A stretch of DNA of 9,336 nt. Origin: Anaerolineales bacterium (lineage in GTDB: Bacteria > Chloroflexota > Anaerolineae > Anaerolineales > UBA6663). The position numbers and the translations under genes were made by a program. Each line of letters begins with the position of its first letter. Within the stretch, counting starts at the first letter, position 1. Positions 1-6,845 of this stretch are shown here, piece after piece. The DNA lies in the NCBI GenBank assembly GCA_017999235.1, contig JAGOBN010000108.1, positions 1-9,336 of the forward strand, in the 5' to 3' direction. The notes beneath the pieces were generated by a model. It saw nothing but the letters and a program-made list of their open reading frames with translations. It was not told the origin of the DNA and searched no databases.

Positions 1-943
1 GGGATTGGCCCAGCAGCCAGCGCCGGATAATGGGCCGGAAGAACTGGATCAGCAGCCGCCGGCGGCCCAGTTCGGCGCGCAAGTCGCTCAAATAATCATC
101 CAGCGTGTGCCGCTGATAGCGCAGCAAGCGTTCACTTTCCGCTGTATCCAGCCAATCCGTGCTGTACGGTGTCAGAGCAAAGGCCTCCGCCGGCAGCATC
201 CCCACGCCAACGGTATTCAGAATCCGCCGCACCATGTCGCCGTAATAGAACTGGCAGCGCGGCCCGCCGCCGACCAGCAGCACCCGCCCCCAGACCCCGG
301 GGTGTTCCACGGCATTGGCCAAGGCCAAGGCCACATCCCGCCCGTGCGCGAATTCAATGCGGTTCTGGAGCGGGACCTCAAACATACCCGGATCCAGGAT
401 CGGGCGCACCGGCAAGGTGGCCGGCAGCCGCAGGATGCACCACTCCAGCCCGGAGCCGCTCACCAGGGCTTCGCACTCCACTTTGTGATGCGCATAATGT
501 TCCACGGGCCGCACCGGATCGGTCACGGTCCGCGGCGGCCGGCAATCCTGCGTCCGGCCAAAGACATGCAGGGAAGACGCAAAGATCAGGCGGGCCGGCC
601 GCGGCTGGGCGCGCAGCGCCGCGACTAAATGGCGCGTCCCCTCGACGTTGATCGCCCGGGCCCACTCGGGTTGGGCTTCGCTGCTCACCCCGGTGGGAGA
701 CAGGTACGGCAGGACAAAAGCCAGATGAATTGCCGCCTCGCACTCGGCCACCGCCGCCGCCACGTCGGCGGGCCGGCGCAGATCTCCCCACGCTGTTTCG
801 ATCTGAGCGCCCCAGCGTTGCGCGGCCCGCTGATTGGCCGGCGTGGGCAGATCAAAACACCGCACTTGGTGTCCGCGCTCGCGCAAGACGGTCAGGGTGT
901 GCGCGCCGATATTGCCAAACGCGCCGGTCAGCAGGATCTTCAT
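1..943 (-). CDS. NAD(P)-dependent epimerase/dehydratase family protein (extended SDR), 3' end off the left edge
   Basis: I translated this frame by hand from the ATG at 943-941. It stays open to the left edge for 314 codons, so only the C-terminal end and stop are missing; extended SDR proteins are usually about 300-340 residues. The N-terminus MKILLTGAFGNIGAHTL holds the Rossmann dinucleotide-binding motif TGxxGxxG (residues 6-13). WGDLRRPADV (52-61) and AIHLAF (71-76) match the family's usual GD-x-D and VIHLA positions. FASSLHVFG (121-129) supplies the catalytic-site serine, and Y150/K154 form the YxxxK catalytic pair. Proteins of this kind use bound NAD(P) to oxidise and reduce nucleotide sugars, sterols or related alcohols in the cytoplasm; the substrate cannot be told here. 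Its ATG overlaps the stop of the upstream TetR-family gene (ATGA), so the two are probably co-transcribed and translationally coupled. Family confidence is high; substrate is unknown. Confidence 0.9.
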   Translation of the reverse strand, partial: MKILLTGAFGNIGAHTLTVLRERGHQVRCFDLPTPANQRAAQRWGAQIETAWGDLRRPADVAAAVAECEAAIHLAFVLPYLSPTGVSSEAQPEWARAINVEGTRHLVAALRAQPRPARLIFASSLHVFGRTQDCRPPRTVTDPVRPVEHYAHHKVECEALVSGSGLEWCILRLPATLPVRPILDPGMFEVPLQNRIEFAHGRDVALALANAVEHPGVWGRVLLVGGGPRCQFYYGDMVRRILNTVGVGMLPAEAFALTPYSTDWLDTAESERLLRYQRHTLDDYLSDLRAELGRRRLLIQFFRPIIRRWLLGQS

Positions 944-1539
944 ATCCGTTTCCGCGCTCCTTCTAAAAGCAGCCGGACGCCGGCCTGGGCCACCGCCGGC
1001 CAATCCGCACCCGCCGGGTCAGCCCGGCTTTGCAGCAGCAGGCCGGCCGCGAAGGCCACCAGCACGTGGGCCGTGTTGAGGGGATCGTCCACCTGTAAGC
1101 TGCCATCCGTCACCCCCGCTTGAAGCAAGGCCGCGATCCGCGCCTGGTAACGCTGATAGGGCGCGCGCGCCTGGGCGCGCACGGCTGGATCACGCGCCGC
1201 CTGACTCCAAAACTCCAAGAAGATCGGCAGCTGCGGGTCGTCAGCGCTGAGCACTGTCAGCAAGCCAGCCGCCAACGCTTCTAGACGTTCAGATACGGGG
1301 GCGGCTTCCGCTTGGGTGGCCGCCAGGCGCGCATCCAGCGCCGCCAGCCAGCGGTTCAAAAGCTCCAAGAACAGCCCCTGCTTGGAAGGAAAGTGATGAT
1401 AGAACGCGCCCTTGCTGACACCTGCTTGCCGGCAGATTTCCGCGGTGCCCGTGGCGTCATAGCCTCGGGCGGCGAAACACGCCGCTGCAGCTTGCAGGAT
1501 GCGTTCGTAAGTTTCTTCAGAGCGCGTTTGGATCGTCAT
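940..1539 (-). CDS. TetR/AcrR-family transcriptional repressor
   Basis: This encodes a 199-residue one-component repressor of normal TetR length. The N-terminal helix-turn-helix lies at about residues 9-53, with the typical TetR pattern ILQAAAACFAARGYDATG followed by GVSKGAFYHHFPSKQGL (40-56). The C-terminal two thirds is a helical ligand-binding and dimerisation domain, including LPIFLEFWSQAARDP (104-118), which is common in AcrR-like members. I chose the ATG at 1539-1537 (MTIQTRSEE). An in-frame start at 1599 would add 20 residues encoded across the promoter and the 24-bp palindrome, and would place extra sequence before the usual N-terminus. The gene overlaps the epimerase gene by 4 bases, so it probably represses its own small operon and perhaps the divergent MarR operon. 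The ligand is unknown. Confidence 0.93.
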   Translation of the reverse strand: MTIQTRSEETYERILQAAAACFAARGYDATGTAEICRQAGVSKGAFYHHFPSKQGLFLELLNRWLAALDARLAATQAEAAPVSERLEALAAGLLTVLSADDPQLPIFLEFWSQAARDPAVRAQARAPYQRYQARIAALLQAGVTDGSLQVDDPLNTAHVLVAFAAGLLLQSRADPAGADWPAVAQAGVRLLLEGARKRI

Positions 1540-1551
1540 TTTTTGGAAAGC

Positions 1552-1575
1552 ATAAAACCGACCGGTCGGTTTTAT
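1552..1575. promoter_or_regulatory. Perfect 24-bp palindrome, probable TetR operator
   Basis: The left arm ATAAAACCGACC (1552-1563) is followed with no spacer by its exact reverse complement (1564-1575). The core ACCGACCGGTCGGT is the kind of site bound by TetR-family dimers. It lies 12 bases upstream of the chosen TetR start and fills the spacer of the proposed TetR promoter, so bound repressor would block RNA polymerase. It is seen directly; the identity of the bound protein is inferred from position. Confidence 0.85.
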
Positions 1576-1581
1576 TTTCAA
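1552..1581 (-). promoter_or_regulatory. Candidate promoter for the TetR-epimerase operon
   Basis: Reading the minus strand, TTGAAA (1581-1576) could serve as -35 and TTTTAT (1557-1552) as a weak -10, with an 18-bp spacer. Transcription would begin only a few bases before the ATG at 1539, giving a very short leader; no clear Shine-Dalgarno sequence is visible there. The operator occupies the spacer. The -10 matches the consensus at only four of six bases, so this is a moderate call. Confidence 0.4.
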
Positions 1582-1631
1582 TCCATTTGGCTGGAACAAA
1601 ATGAGTGCTTAGTGAGTAAGTCTTTCGTCTG

Positions 1632-1658
1632 TTGAATAAATATAAACCGGGTGATAAA
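1632..1658 (+). promoter_or_regulatory. Weak candidate promoter for the MarR-exporter operon
   Basis: TTGAAT (1632-1637) and GATAAA (1653-1658), spaced by 15 bp, are the best -35/-10-like pair I can see in this AT-rich gap, but neither the matches nor the spacing are good. A second TTGAATA occurs at 1670-1676. The real start may lie elsewhere between 1582 and 1694. Confidence 0.25.
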
Positions 1659-1672
1659 TTTCAGTTCGCTTG

Positions 1673-1694
1673 AATATACAGGATTGTTTATATT
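1673..1694. promoter_or_regulatory. Imperfect inverted repeat abutting the MarR start, possible MarR operator
   Basis: AATATACA (1673-1680) and TTTATATT (1687-1694) form arms that match at 7 of 8 positions around a 6-base centre. The repeat covers the weak Shine-Dalgarno-like AGGA (1680-1683) and ends directly before the MarR ATG. MarR proteins often bind short AT-rich palindromes overlapping their own promoter or start, so autoregulation is plausible, but AT-rich sequence can form such arms by chance. Confidence 0.35.
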
Positions 1695-2150
1695 ATGTAC
1701 TCGGCTAAAGAACTCCACTTAGCGCTCGTCGAATGGGCTGAGGTCTTCATGGCGCGCTCGATGCGGGAATGGATGCGCTATGTGCGCGGCACCGGCCTCT
1801 CGATGCCGCAGTTCAGCACTTTGATGCGGCTGTATTACCAGCCCGGCGGCTGCGGCCTCTCAGAGATCACGGCCGAACTCGATGTGACGGCGGCGGCGGC
1901 GAGCCAAATGGTGGATCGCCTGGTGAAAGACGGTTACTTGGCGCGGGCGGAAGACCCGCAGGACCGGCGCGCCAAACAGATCACCCTGACGGAGCGCGGC
2001 CGGCAGCTGGTCGCCGAAGGCATCCTGGTCCGCAACCGGTGGACCGAGCACTTGACCGAATACGTTGCCCCTGACGAACAGGCCGCCCTGATGAAAGCTC
2101 TGCGGCAGCTCACCGCCGCCACCCAACAACTCGATGAGAAAAGAGAGTAG
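1695..2150 (+). CDS. MarR-family transcriptional regulator
   Basis: This 151-residue protein has the length and layout of MarR-family winged-helix dimers. Terminal helices for dimerisation (about 1-30 and 105-145) flank the DNA-binding domain. Residues 52-80 make the helix-turn-helix, with CGLSEITAELDVTAAAASQM leading into recognition helix and VDRLVKDGYL. The wing carries the hallmark EDPQDRRAKQITLTERG (86-102), including the DRR motif that contacts the minor groove. It is the first gene of the plus-strand operon; the oxidoreductase gene starts 3 bases after its stop. MarR regulators commonly repress efflux genes and release DNA on binding phenolic or other drug-like ligands, so it most likely controls the exporter downstream. 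Start codon ATG 1695 is preceded by AGGA at a slightly long spacing of 11 bases. Confidence 0.92.
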   Translation: MYSAKELHLALVEWAEVFMARSMREWMRYVRGTGLSMPQFSTLMRLYYQPGGCGLSEITAELDVTAAAASQMVDRLVKDGYLARAEDPQDRRAKQITLTERGRQLVAEGILVRNRWTEHLTEYVAPDEQAALMKALRQLTAATQQLDEKRE

Positions 2151-2153
2151 TGT

Positions 2154-2660
2154 ATGTCAGCGTCAACGCCCCACACTTCACCCCCCCGCCGGCTGCCGGC
2201 CGTTGCCAAGGCCCTGATGCGCTTCCAGGCATTTCTACTGCGCCGGAATTGGATGGGCGCGCTGGGCGAAGAGATCATGGTCATCACCGTGACCGGCCGG
2301 AAATCCGGCCAGCGCTATTCCACGCCCATCGGCTTCCTGCGTGACGCGGCCGTCCAGACCGCCGCCGGCGAAGACACCGTCCTCGCGCTGACCGGCGGCG
2401 CCGGCGGCGCGTCCAACTGGTATCGCAACGTCCTCCAGCACCCCGAGGTCGTTTTGGAAATCAAGGGCCAGGCCCGGCGGGCGCGCGGTGAGCCGGTCCG
2501 CGACGAGGCGGAGCGGCGCCGGATCTTGGCGCTGTATCAGCGCGAGCGGCGCGCCAACTTCCACCGGCTCTTTGGCTTGGCCGCCGACGCGCCGGCCGAC
2601 GCCTTGGAGCACGCGCTGGCCAGCCGCAGCTTTATCCGTTTTTACCCGCTGGCCGACTGA
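2154..2660 (+). CDS. Nitroreductase/deazaflavin (F420)-dependent oxidoreductase family protein (Ddn-like, split barrel)
   Basis: This 168-residue protein resembles the DUF385/Ddn family of F420H2- or flavin-binding split-barrel proteins. The diagnostic stretches are VTGRKSGQRYSTPIGF (46-61), which in Ddn-type proteins forms the cofactor phosphate-binding region, and NWYRNVLQHPEVVLEI (88-103), near-identical in style to the family's NWYxNLxxxPxVxVEI. Known members transfer hydride from F420H2 to nitro compounds, quinones or enones; some instead bind FMN, haem or lipids, so activity is not certain. The proline-rich start (residues 1-16) has no signal peptide, and the protein should be cytoplasmic or peripheral to the membrane. 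ATG 2154 follows the MarR stop by 3 bases and has a purine-rich AGAGAG Shine-Dalgarno about 6 bases upstream. Placement between regulator and exporter suggests that it modifies the compound the exporter handles. Confidence 0.88.
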   Translation: MSASTPHTSPPRRLPAVAKALMRFQAFLLRRNWMGALGEEIMVITVTGRKSGQRYSTPIGFLRDAAVQTAAGEDTVLALTGGAGGASNWYRNVLQHPEVVLEIKGQARRARGEPVRDEAERRRILALYQRERRANFHRLFGLAADAPADALEHALASRSFIRFYPLAD

Positions 2661-2696
2661 CCGCCGGCGCCGTTCGTCAGAGAAAGGCAAGTTAGC

Positions 2697-4691
2697 GTGC
2701 AAATTCCAACCGGGCGTGACCGCCGCCGGCCCGCCGGCGGCGTCAACAACAACCAGGCCATGCGCCGGGCCGTGCAGTACCTGGGGCGCTACCGCCGGCA
2801 GGCGGCGCTGCCGTATGTCTTTTTGATCGTGGCCACCCTGTCGCAGCTGGCGGTGCCGCGTCTGGTGCGCGCCATCATCGACGCCGTCACCCAGGGCGTG
2901 ATCGCGGCCAAGGTGCTGGAGGCGCTGGACCAGATCCCGGCCAACTTCCTGCCGGCCGCCCTGCCCAAAATCTTGGAATTCCTGAACCGGCCCGCGGATT
3001 GGACCGTGGAGCAGCTGCTGACGCAGTTGAACGCGGACAAGACCGGCGCCCCCGCCGCGCTGGTCACGGCCGGCGTCGCCATCGTGGTCTTCGCGGTCCT
3101 GCGCGGCGTGTTCGCGTTCCTGCAGGCGTATTGGGCCGAGAAGAACTCGCAGGCCGTGGCCTTCGACCTGCGGAACGACCTGTACGCCAAGATTCAGCGC
3201 CTGTCGTTCTCTTACCATGACCAGAACCAGACCGGCCAGTTGATGATCCGGGCCACCGACGACATCGAAAAGGTGCGCCTGTTCCTGGGCCAGGGCCTGC
3301 TGCAGCTGGTGGGCGCAGTGCTGCTGCTCACCGCCACGCTGATCATCCTGTTCACCACCAACGCGGCGCTGGCGCTGGCCAGCATCTGGATTCTGCCGGT
3401 GGCCCTGGTGTTGTTTGTGACCTTCGGCGTGATCAGCCAGCCGTTGTTCGCCAAGGTCCAGCAGAAACTCTCGGCGCTCAACACCGTGCTGCAGGAGAAC
3501 GTGGCCGGCATCAAGGTGGTCAAGGCCTTCACGCGTGAGAAGAGCGAGGAGGTCAAGTTCCGGGAGGCCGCTGACCGGCTGATGGATCAGCAAATCGCCA
3601 TCGCCCGGCTGTTCACGTTTCTGTTTCCGCTGGTATTCCTGATCGCCAACCTGGGCCAGGCCACCACGCTTTACGTGGGCGGCGAGGCGATCGTCAACGG
3701 CACGCTGACGCTGGGCGAATGGCAGGAGTTCAGCCTGTATCTGATCTATCTGTTCTTCCCCATCGCGCAATTCGGCTTCATCATCACCCAGTTCGGGCAG
3801 GCCGCCGCTTCGGCCGGCCGCATCTTCGAGATCTTGGACGCCCAGAGCGATGTGACCAACAAACCGACGGCCGCCCAGCTGCCGGCCGTTCAGGGTCACA
3901 TCCGGTTTGAGAACGTCAGTTTCCGCTACTTCGGCGGCGGCGACCCGGTGCTCCGGCAGGTGGATTTTGAGGCGCAGCCGGGCCAGACCGTGGCCCTGCT
4001 GGGCGCCACCGGCTCCGGCAAGACCACCATCATCAACCTGCTGCCGCGCTTCTATGACCCCACGGAGGGCCGCATCACCATCGACGGCCACGACCTGCGC
4101 GAGGTGACGCTGGAATCGCTGCGCGCGCAGATCGGCATCGTGCTGCAAGAGACCACGCTGTTCAGCGGCACCATCCGGGACAACATCGCCTTTGGCAAGC
4201 CGGACGCCTCCGACGCCGAGATCGTCGCGGCGGCCCAGGCCGCGGCCGCGCACGATTTCATCCTGTCGTTCCCGGACGGTTACAACACGCCGGTGGGTGA
4301 GCGCGGCACCACCCTGAGCGGCGGCCAGAAACAGCGCCTGGCCATCGCCCGCGCCCTGCTGCTCAACCCGCGCATCCTGATCCTCGACGACTCGACCAGC
4401 AGCGTGGATGTGCAGACCGAGGCGCAGATCCAGAAGGCGCTGGACAAACTGATGCGGGGCCGCACCTCGTTTGTCATCGCCCAGCGTATCAGCACCGTGA
4501 TGAACGCGGACCAGATCCTGGTATTGGAGAAGGGCCAGGTGGTGGCGCGCGGCCGGCACGCCGAGCTGATGGAAGAGAGCGAGATCTACGCCGAGATTTA
4601 CACCTCGCAGCTGGTGGGCGACGCGGCGGCGGGATCGGCCGCCGGGGCGGCAGTTGACGCGGGCCTGGCCCGCGCCGAGATGGGAGCATAA
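2697..4691 (+). CDS. Heterodimeric ABC exporter subunit A (TMD-NBD fusion, catalytically degenerate nucleotide site)
   Basis: This 664-residue protein is a half-transporter: an exporter-type six-helix membrane domain (about residues 36-345) fused to an ATP-binding domain (about 395-635). Visible NBD motifs are Walker A GATGSGKTT (436-444), Q-loop Q484, signature LSGGQ (540-544), Walker B ILILDD (560-565) and D-loop SSVD. The catalytic glutamate after Walker B is Asp565, and the switch histidine is Gln596 (VIAQRIS), so its own ATP site should hydrolyse poorly. Its intact LSGGQ would complete the active site of the partner. Residues 62-118 between TM1 and TM2 form an unusually long external loop. 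The GTG start at 2697 has AAAGG 9 bases upstream; ATG 2760 is the alternative but lacks a good ribosome site. The partner gene begins 2 bases after the stop. Likely role: drug or lipid efflux in the plasma membrane. Confidence 0.95.
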   Translation: MQIPTGRDRRRPAGGVNNNQAMRRAVQYLGRYRRQAALPYVFLIVATLSQLAVPRLVRAIIDAVTQGVIAAKVLEALDQIPANFLPAALPKILEFLNRPADWTVEQLLTQLNADKTGAPAALVTAGVAIVVFAVLRGVFAFLQAYWAEKNSQAVAFDLRNDLYAKIQRLSFSYHDQNQTGQLMIRATDDIEKVRLFLGQGLLQLVGAVLLLTATLIILFTTNAALALASIWILPVALVLFVTFGVISQPLFAKVQQKLSALNTVLQENVAGIKVVKAFTREKSEEVKFREAADRLMDQQIAIARLFTFLFPLVFLIANLGQATTLYVGGEAIVNGTLTLGEWQEFSLYLIYLFFPIAQFGFIITQFGQAAASAGRIFEILDAQSDVTNKPTAAQLPAVQGHIRFENVSFRYFGGGDPVLRQVDFEAQPGQTVALLGATGSGKTTIINLLPRFYDPTEGRITIDGHDLREVTLESLRAQIGIVLQETTLFSGTIRDNIAFGKPDASDAEIVAAAQAAAAHDFILSFPDGYNTPVGERGTTLSGGQKQRLAIARALLLNPRILILDDSTSSVDVQTEAQIQKALDKLMRGRTSFVIAQRISTVMNADQILVLEKGQVVARGRHAELMEESEIYAEIYTSQLVGDAAAGSAAGAAVDAGLARAEMGA

Positions 4692-4693
4692 CG

Positions 4694-6748
4694 ATGTTTG
4701 GTGGTCCGGGCGGTCCCCGCTCATTAATGGCTCAAGAGGCTTTCAAACCCAAGAGCGCCGGCGCCACGCTGGCGCGCCTGGCGCGGCATTTTGGCCCCTT
4801 CTGGTATGCCCTGCTGGCGGCCGCGCTCTGCGTGGTGGTCTCCACCTGGGCGCAAGTGACGTCGCCGGAGCTCACCGGCCAGTTGGTAGATTGTTATCTC
4901 GCGCCGGCGGCGGCCGGCGCCCTGGACGGCTTCCCCGGCGCCAGCGGCGCGGAAAACGCCTCGGCCTCCAACTGCTGGCTGAACGCGGATGTCGCGCCGC
5001 AGGGCGTCACCCAGACGCTGATCAAAAACGCCTTCACGGCCGGCGGCTTCCCGGCGCCCGCGTCCACCGCGACCCTGACCGGTGCCGAACGGATCGCCGG
5101 CCTGGGCCGGCTGATCGTGCTGATCATCGGCCTGTTTGTGGTCGGCTCGCTGCTCACCGGTCTGACGTTCTTCGCCATGACCTGGGCCGGCCAGCACGTC
5201 CTGCGGACCCTGCGGCTGGAGGTGTTTGAGCACCTGCACCGCCTGCCGCTGATCTACTACGCCGAGCATGAGGCCGGCGATCTGATGAGCCGCATCACCA
5301 ACGACACCGAGACGATCAACCAGGCCATCAGCTTCGCGCTGGTCAACGTGGCCAGCGGCGTCCTGCTGCTGATCTGGATCGCCTATAACATGCTCGCCAA
5401 GAACGTGCCGTTCGCGCTGCTGAGCATGGCCGTGGCGCCGCTGATGGCGGTGGCCACCGTCTATTTCTCGGACCAGGCGCGCAAGGCCTTCCGCAAGACG
5501 CGCCAGGAGATGGGCGCCGTCAACGCCAACCTGCAGGAGAGCATCTCGGCCGTGCGCGAGGCCCAGGCCTTCAACCGCGCCGAGGAGAACATCGAGCAGT
5601 TCCGCATCACCAACGCCGCCAACCGCGACGCCAACGTCCGCGCGGTGGCGTTCACCTCGGCCCTGGCGCCCGCCCTGGAGGCGCTGGGCTATCTGGCGCT
5701 GGCTATCGTGACGTGCGCCGGCGGCCTGGCCCTGCTCAACGGCGCCGAGCTTTTCGGCACCGCCGTCTCGATCGGCCTGGTGATCACGTTTCTGGGCTAT
5801 GTCCAGCGCTTCAACCAGCCCATCCAGCAGATCGCGGTGCTGTGGACCAACATTCAGAGCGCCATCGCCGGCGCCGAGCGCATCTTCAGCCTGCTGGATG
5901 TGGAGCCGGCCATCCGCGACGCCGCCGGCGCCGCCGAGATGCCGGCCATCCGCGGGCGCGTGGAACTGGAGCACGCCTCGGCCGAATACAAGAAAGGCAC
6001 GCCGGTCCTGCACGCCGTGGATTTCACGGCCGAGCCCGGCCAGACCATCGCCATCGTCGGCCCGACCGGCGCCGGCAAGACCACTATCATCAACTTGATC
6101 CCGCGCTTCTATGACGTCACCGGCGGCGCGGTGAAGATTGACGGCCGCGACGTCCGCACCGTGACGACCGAAAGCCTGCGCCGCCAGATCGGGATTGTGC
6201 TGCAAGACACCTTCCTGTTCAGCGCCAGCGTGATGGACAACATCCGCTTCGGCCGGCCCGGCGCCACCGATGAAGAGGTCTTCGCGGCCGCCCGGCTGGC
6301 CCACGCCGATACGTTCATCGAGCGCCTGCCGGAGAAGTACCAGACGGTGCTGGGCGAACGCGGCTCCGGCCTGAGCCAGGGCCAGCGCCAGCTGCTGTCC
6401 ATCGCCCGGGCCGCGCTGGCGGACCCGCGCATCCTGATCCTGGATGAGGCCACCTCCAGCGTGGACACGCGCACCGAACGGCTGATCCAGAAAGCGCTGG
6501 AGCAGCTGCTCAAGGGCCGCACCTCGTTTGTCATCGCCCACCGGCTGAGCACCATCCGCAACGCCGACATGATCCTGGTGCTCAAGGCCGGCGAGGTGAT
6601 CGAGCGCGGTCAGTTCAACGATCTGTTGGCGGCCAAGGGCTTCTTCTACGAGTTGTACATGAGCCAGTTCCGCGCCCAGGAGACTCTGCCCGCTGGCCAG
6701 AACGGCCGGCCGGCGGGTGAGTTGGCGCCGGCCGCCGGAGCCGGGTGA
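4694..6748 (+). CDS. Heterodimeric ABC exporter subunit B (TMD-NBD fusion, catalytic Glu and His present)
   Basis: This 684-residue half-transporter is the partner of the preceding gene, starting 2 bases after its stop with GGGAG 7 bases before the ATG. A six-helix membrane domain is followed by an NBD with Walker A GPTGAGKTT (456-464), Q-loop Q504, Walker B ILILDE with catalytic Glu585, D-loop SSVD and switch His616 (IAHRLST). Its signature is LSQGQ (560-564) rather than LSGGQ. Paired with subunit A this yields one consensus ATP site (B's Walker motifs with A's LSGGQ) and one degenerate site, the arrangement known from asymmetric bacterial exporters. Between TM1 and TM2, residues 60-138 form a long external Ala/Gly/Pro-rich loop with Cys67 and Cys94, which could form a disulphide. 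The C-terminus ends in a short Gly/Ala/Pro tail. Substrate unknown; multidrug-type efflux is the usual role. Confidence 0.95.
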   Translation: MFGGPGGPRSLMAQEAFKPKSAGATLARLARHFGPFWYALLAAALCVVVSTWAQVTSPELTGQLVDCYLAPAAAGALDGFPGASGAENASASNCWLNADVAPQGVTQTLIKNAFTAGGFPAPASTATLTGAERIAGLGRLIVLIIGLFVVGSLLTGLTFFAMTWAGQHVLRTLRLEVFEHLHRLPLIYYAEHEAGDLMSRITNDTETINQAISFALVNVASGVLLLIWIAYNMLAKNVPFALLSMAVAPLMAVATVYFSDQARKAFRKTRQEMGAVNANLQESISAVREAQAFNRAEENIEQFRITNAANRDANVRAVAFTSALAPALEALGYLALAIVTCAGGLALLNGAELFGTAVSIGLVITFLGYVQRFNQPIQQIAVLWTNIQSAIAGAERIFSLLDVEPAIRDAAGAAEMPAIRGRVELEHASAEYKKGTPVLHAVDFTAEPGQTIAIVGPTGAGKTTIINLIPRFYDVTGGAVKIDGRDVRTVTTESLRRQIGIVLQDTFLFSASVMDNIRFGRPGATDEEVFAAARLAHADTFIERLPEKYQTVLGERGSGLSQGQRQLLSIARAALADPRILILDEATSSVDTRTERLIQKALEQLLKGRTSFVIAHRLSTIRNADMILVLKAGEVIERGQFNDLLAAKGFFYELYMSQFRAQETLPAGQNGRPAGELAPAAGAG

Positions 6749-6760
6749 GCCTGGGTTTTT

Positions 6761-6796
6761 GATCCGGACGGGCCGCCCCTGTCCGGATCTTTTTTT
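6761..6796 (+). terminator. Rho-independent terminator of the MarR-ABC operon
   Basis: GATCCGGAC (6761-6769) pairs exactly with GTCCGGATC (6781-6789), with further GGG/CCC pairing possible inside the loop, and is followed at once by seven T residues (6790-6796). It begins 13 bases after the exporter subunit B stop and is textbook in form. Confidence 0.93.
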
Positions 6797-6831
6797 GCCG
6801 CCCGCTTGTCAAATGTTACGAAACGAACGTT

Positions 6832-6845
6832 GTACAAACTTGTAC
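6832..6845. promoter_or_regulatory. Inverted repeat GTACAA-AC-TTGTAC, possible operator
   Basis: Perfect 6-base arms flank a 2-base centre. The same bases can be read as a direct repeat of TTGTAC at 6830 and 6840, exactly 10 bp or one helical turn apart. The right arm coincides with the proposed -35 of the following promoter, a position suited to repression. No regulator for it is encoded beside it. Confidence 0.45.

Noticed and set aside
5..628. Plus-strand open frame of 207 codons at the left edge
   Set aside because: It is opposite the epimerase gene, which has conserved Rossmann and YxxxK motifs. The plus-strand product is Gln/Pro/Arg-rich without any domain.
1540..1599. Upstream in-frame start extending the TetR protein by 20 residues
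   Set aside because: The extension is encoded by the AT-rich promoter and the operator palindrome, has no good ribosome site, and precedes the normal TetR N-terminus.
2660..2696. Internal promoter or attenuator between the reductase and ABC genes
   Set aside because: The 36-base gap shows only a Shine-Dalgarno-like AAAGG; I see no -10/-35 pair and no hairpin with a T-tract.
2235..4724. Very long minus-strand open frame (829 codons) opposite the FDOR and ABC subunit A genes
   Set aside because: It is antisense to two genes with clear family motifs. Its predicted protein is low-complexity (Gln, Asp, His, Val, Arg, Gly rich) with no recognisable domain, as expected for the antisense of GC-rich coding sequence.
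4724..6541. Long minus-strand open frame (605 codons) opposite ABC subunit B
   Set aside because: Same reason: the plus strand encodes a full ABC half-transporter, and the antisense product is compositionally biased and domain-free.
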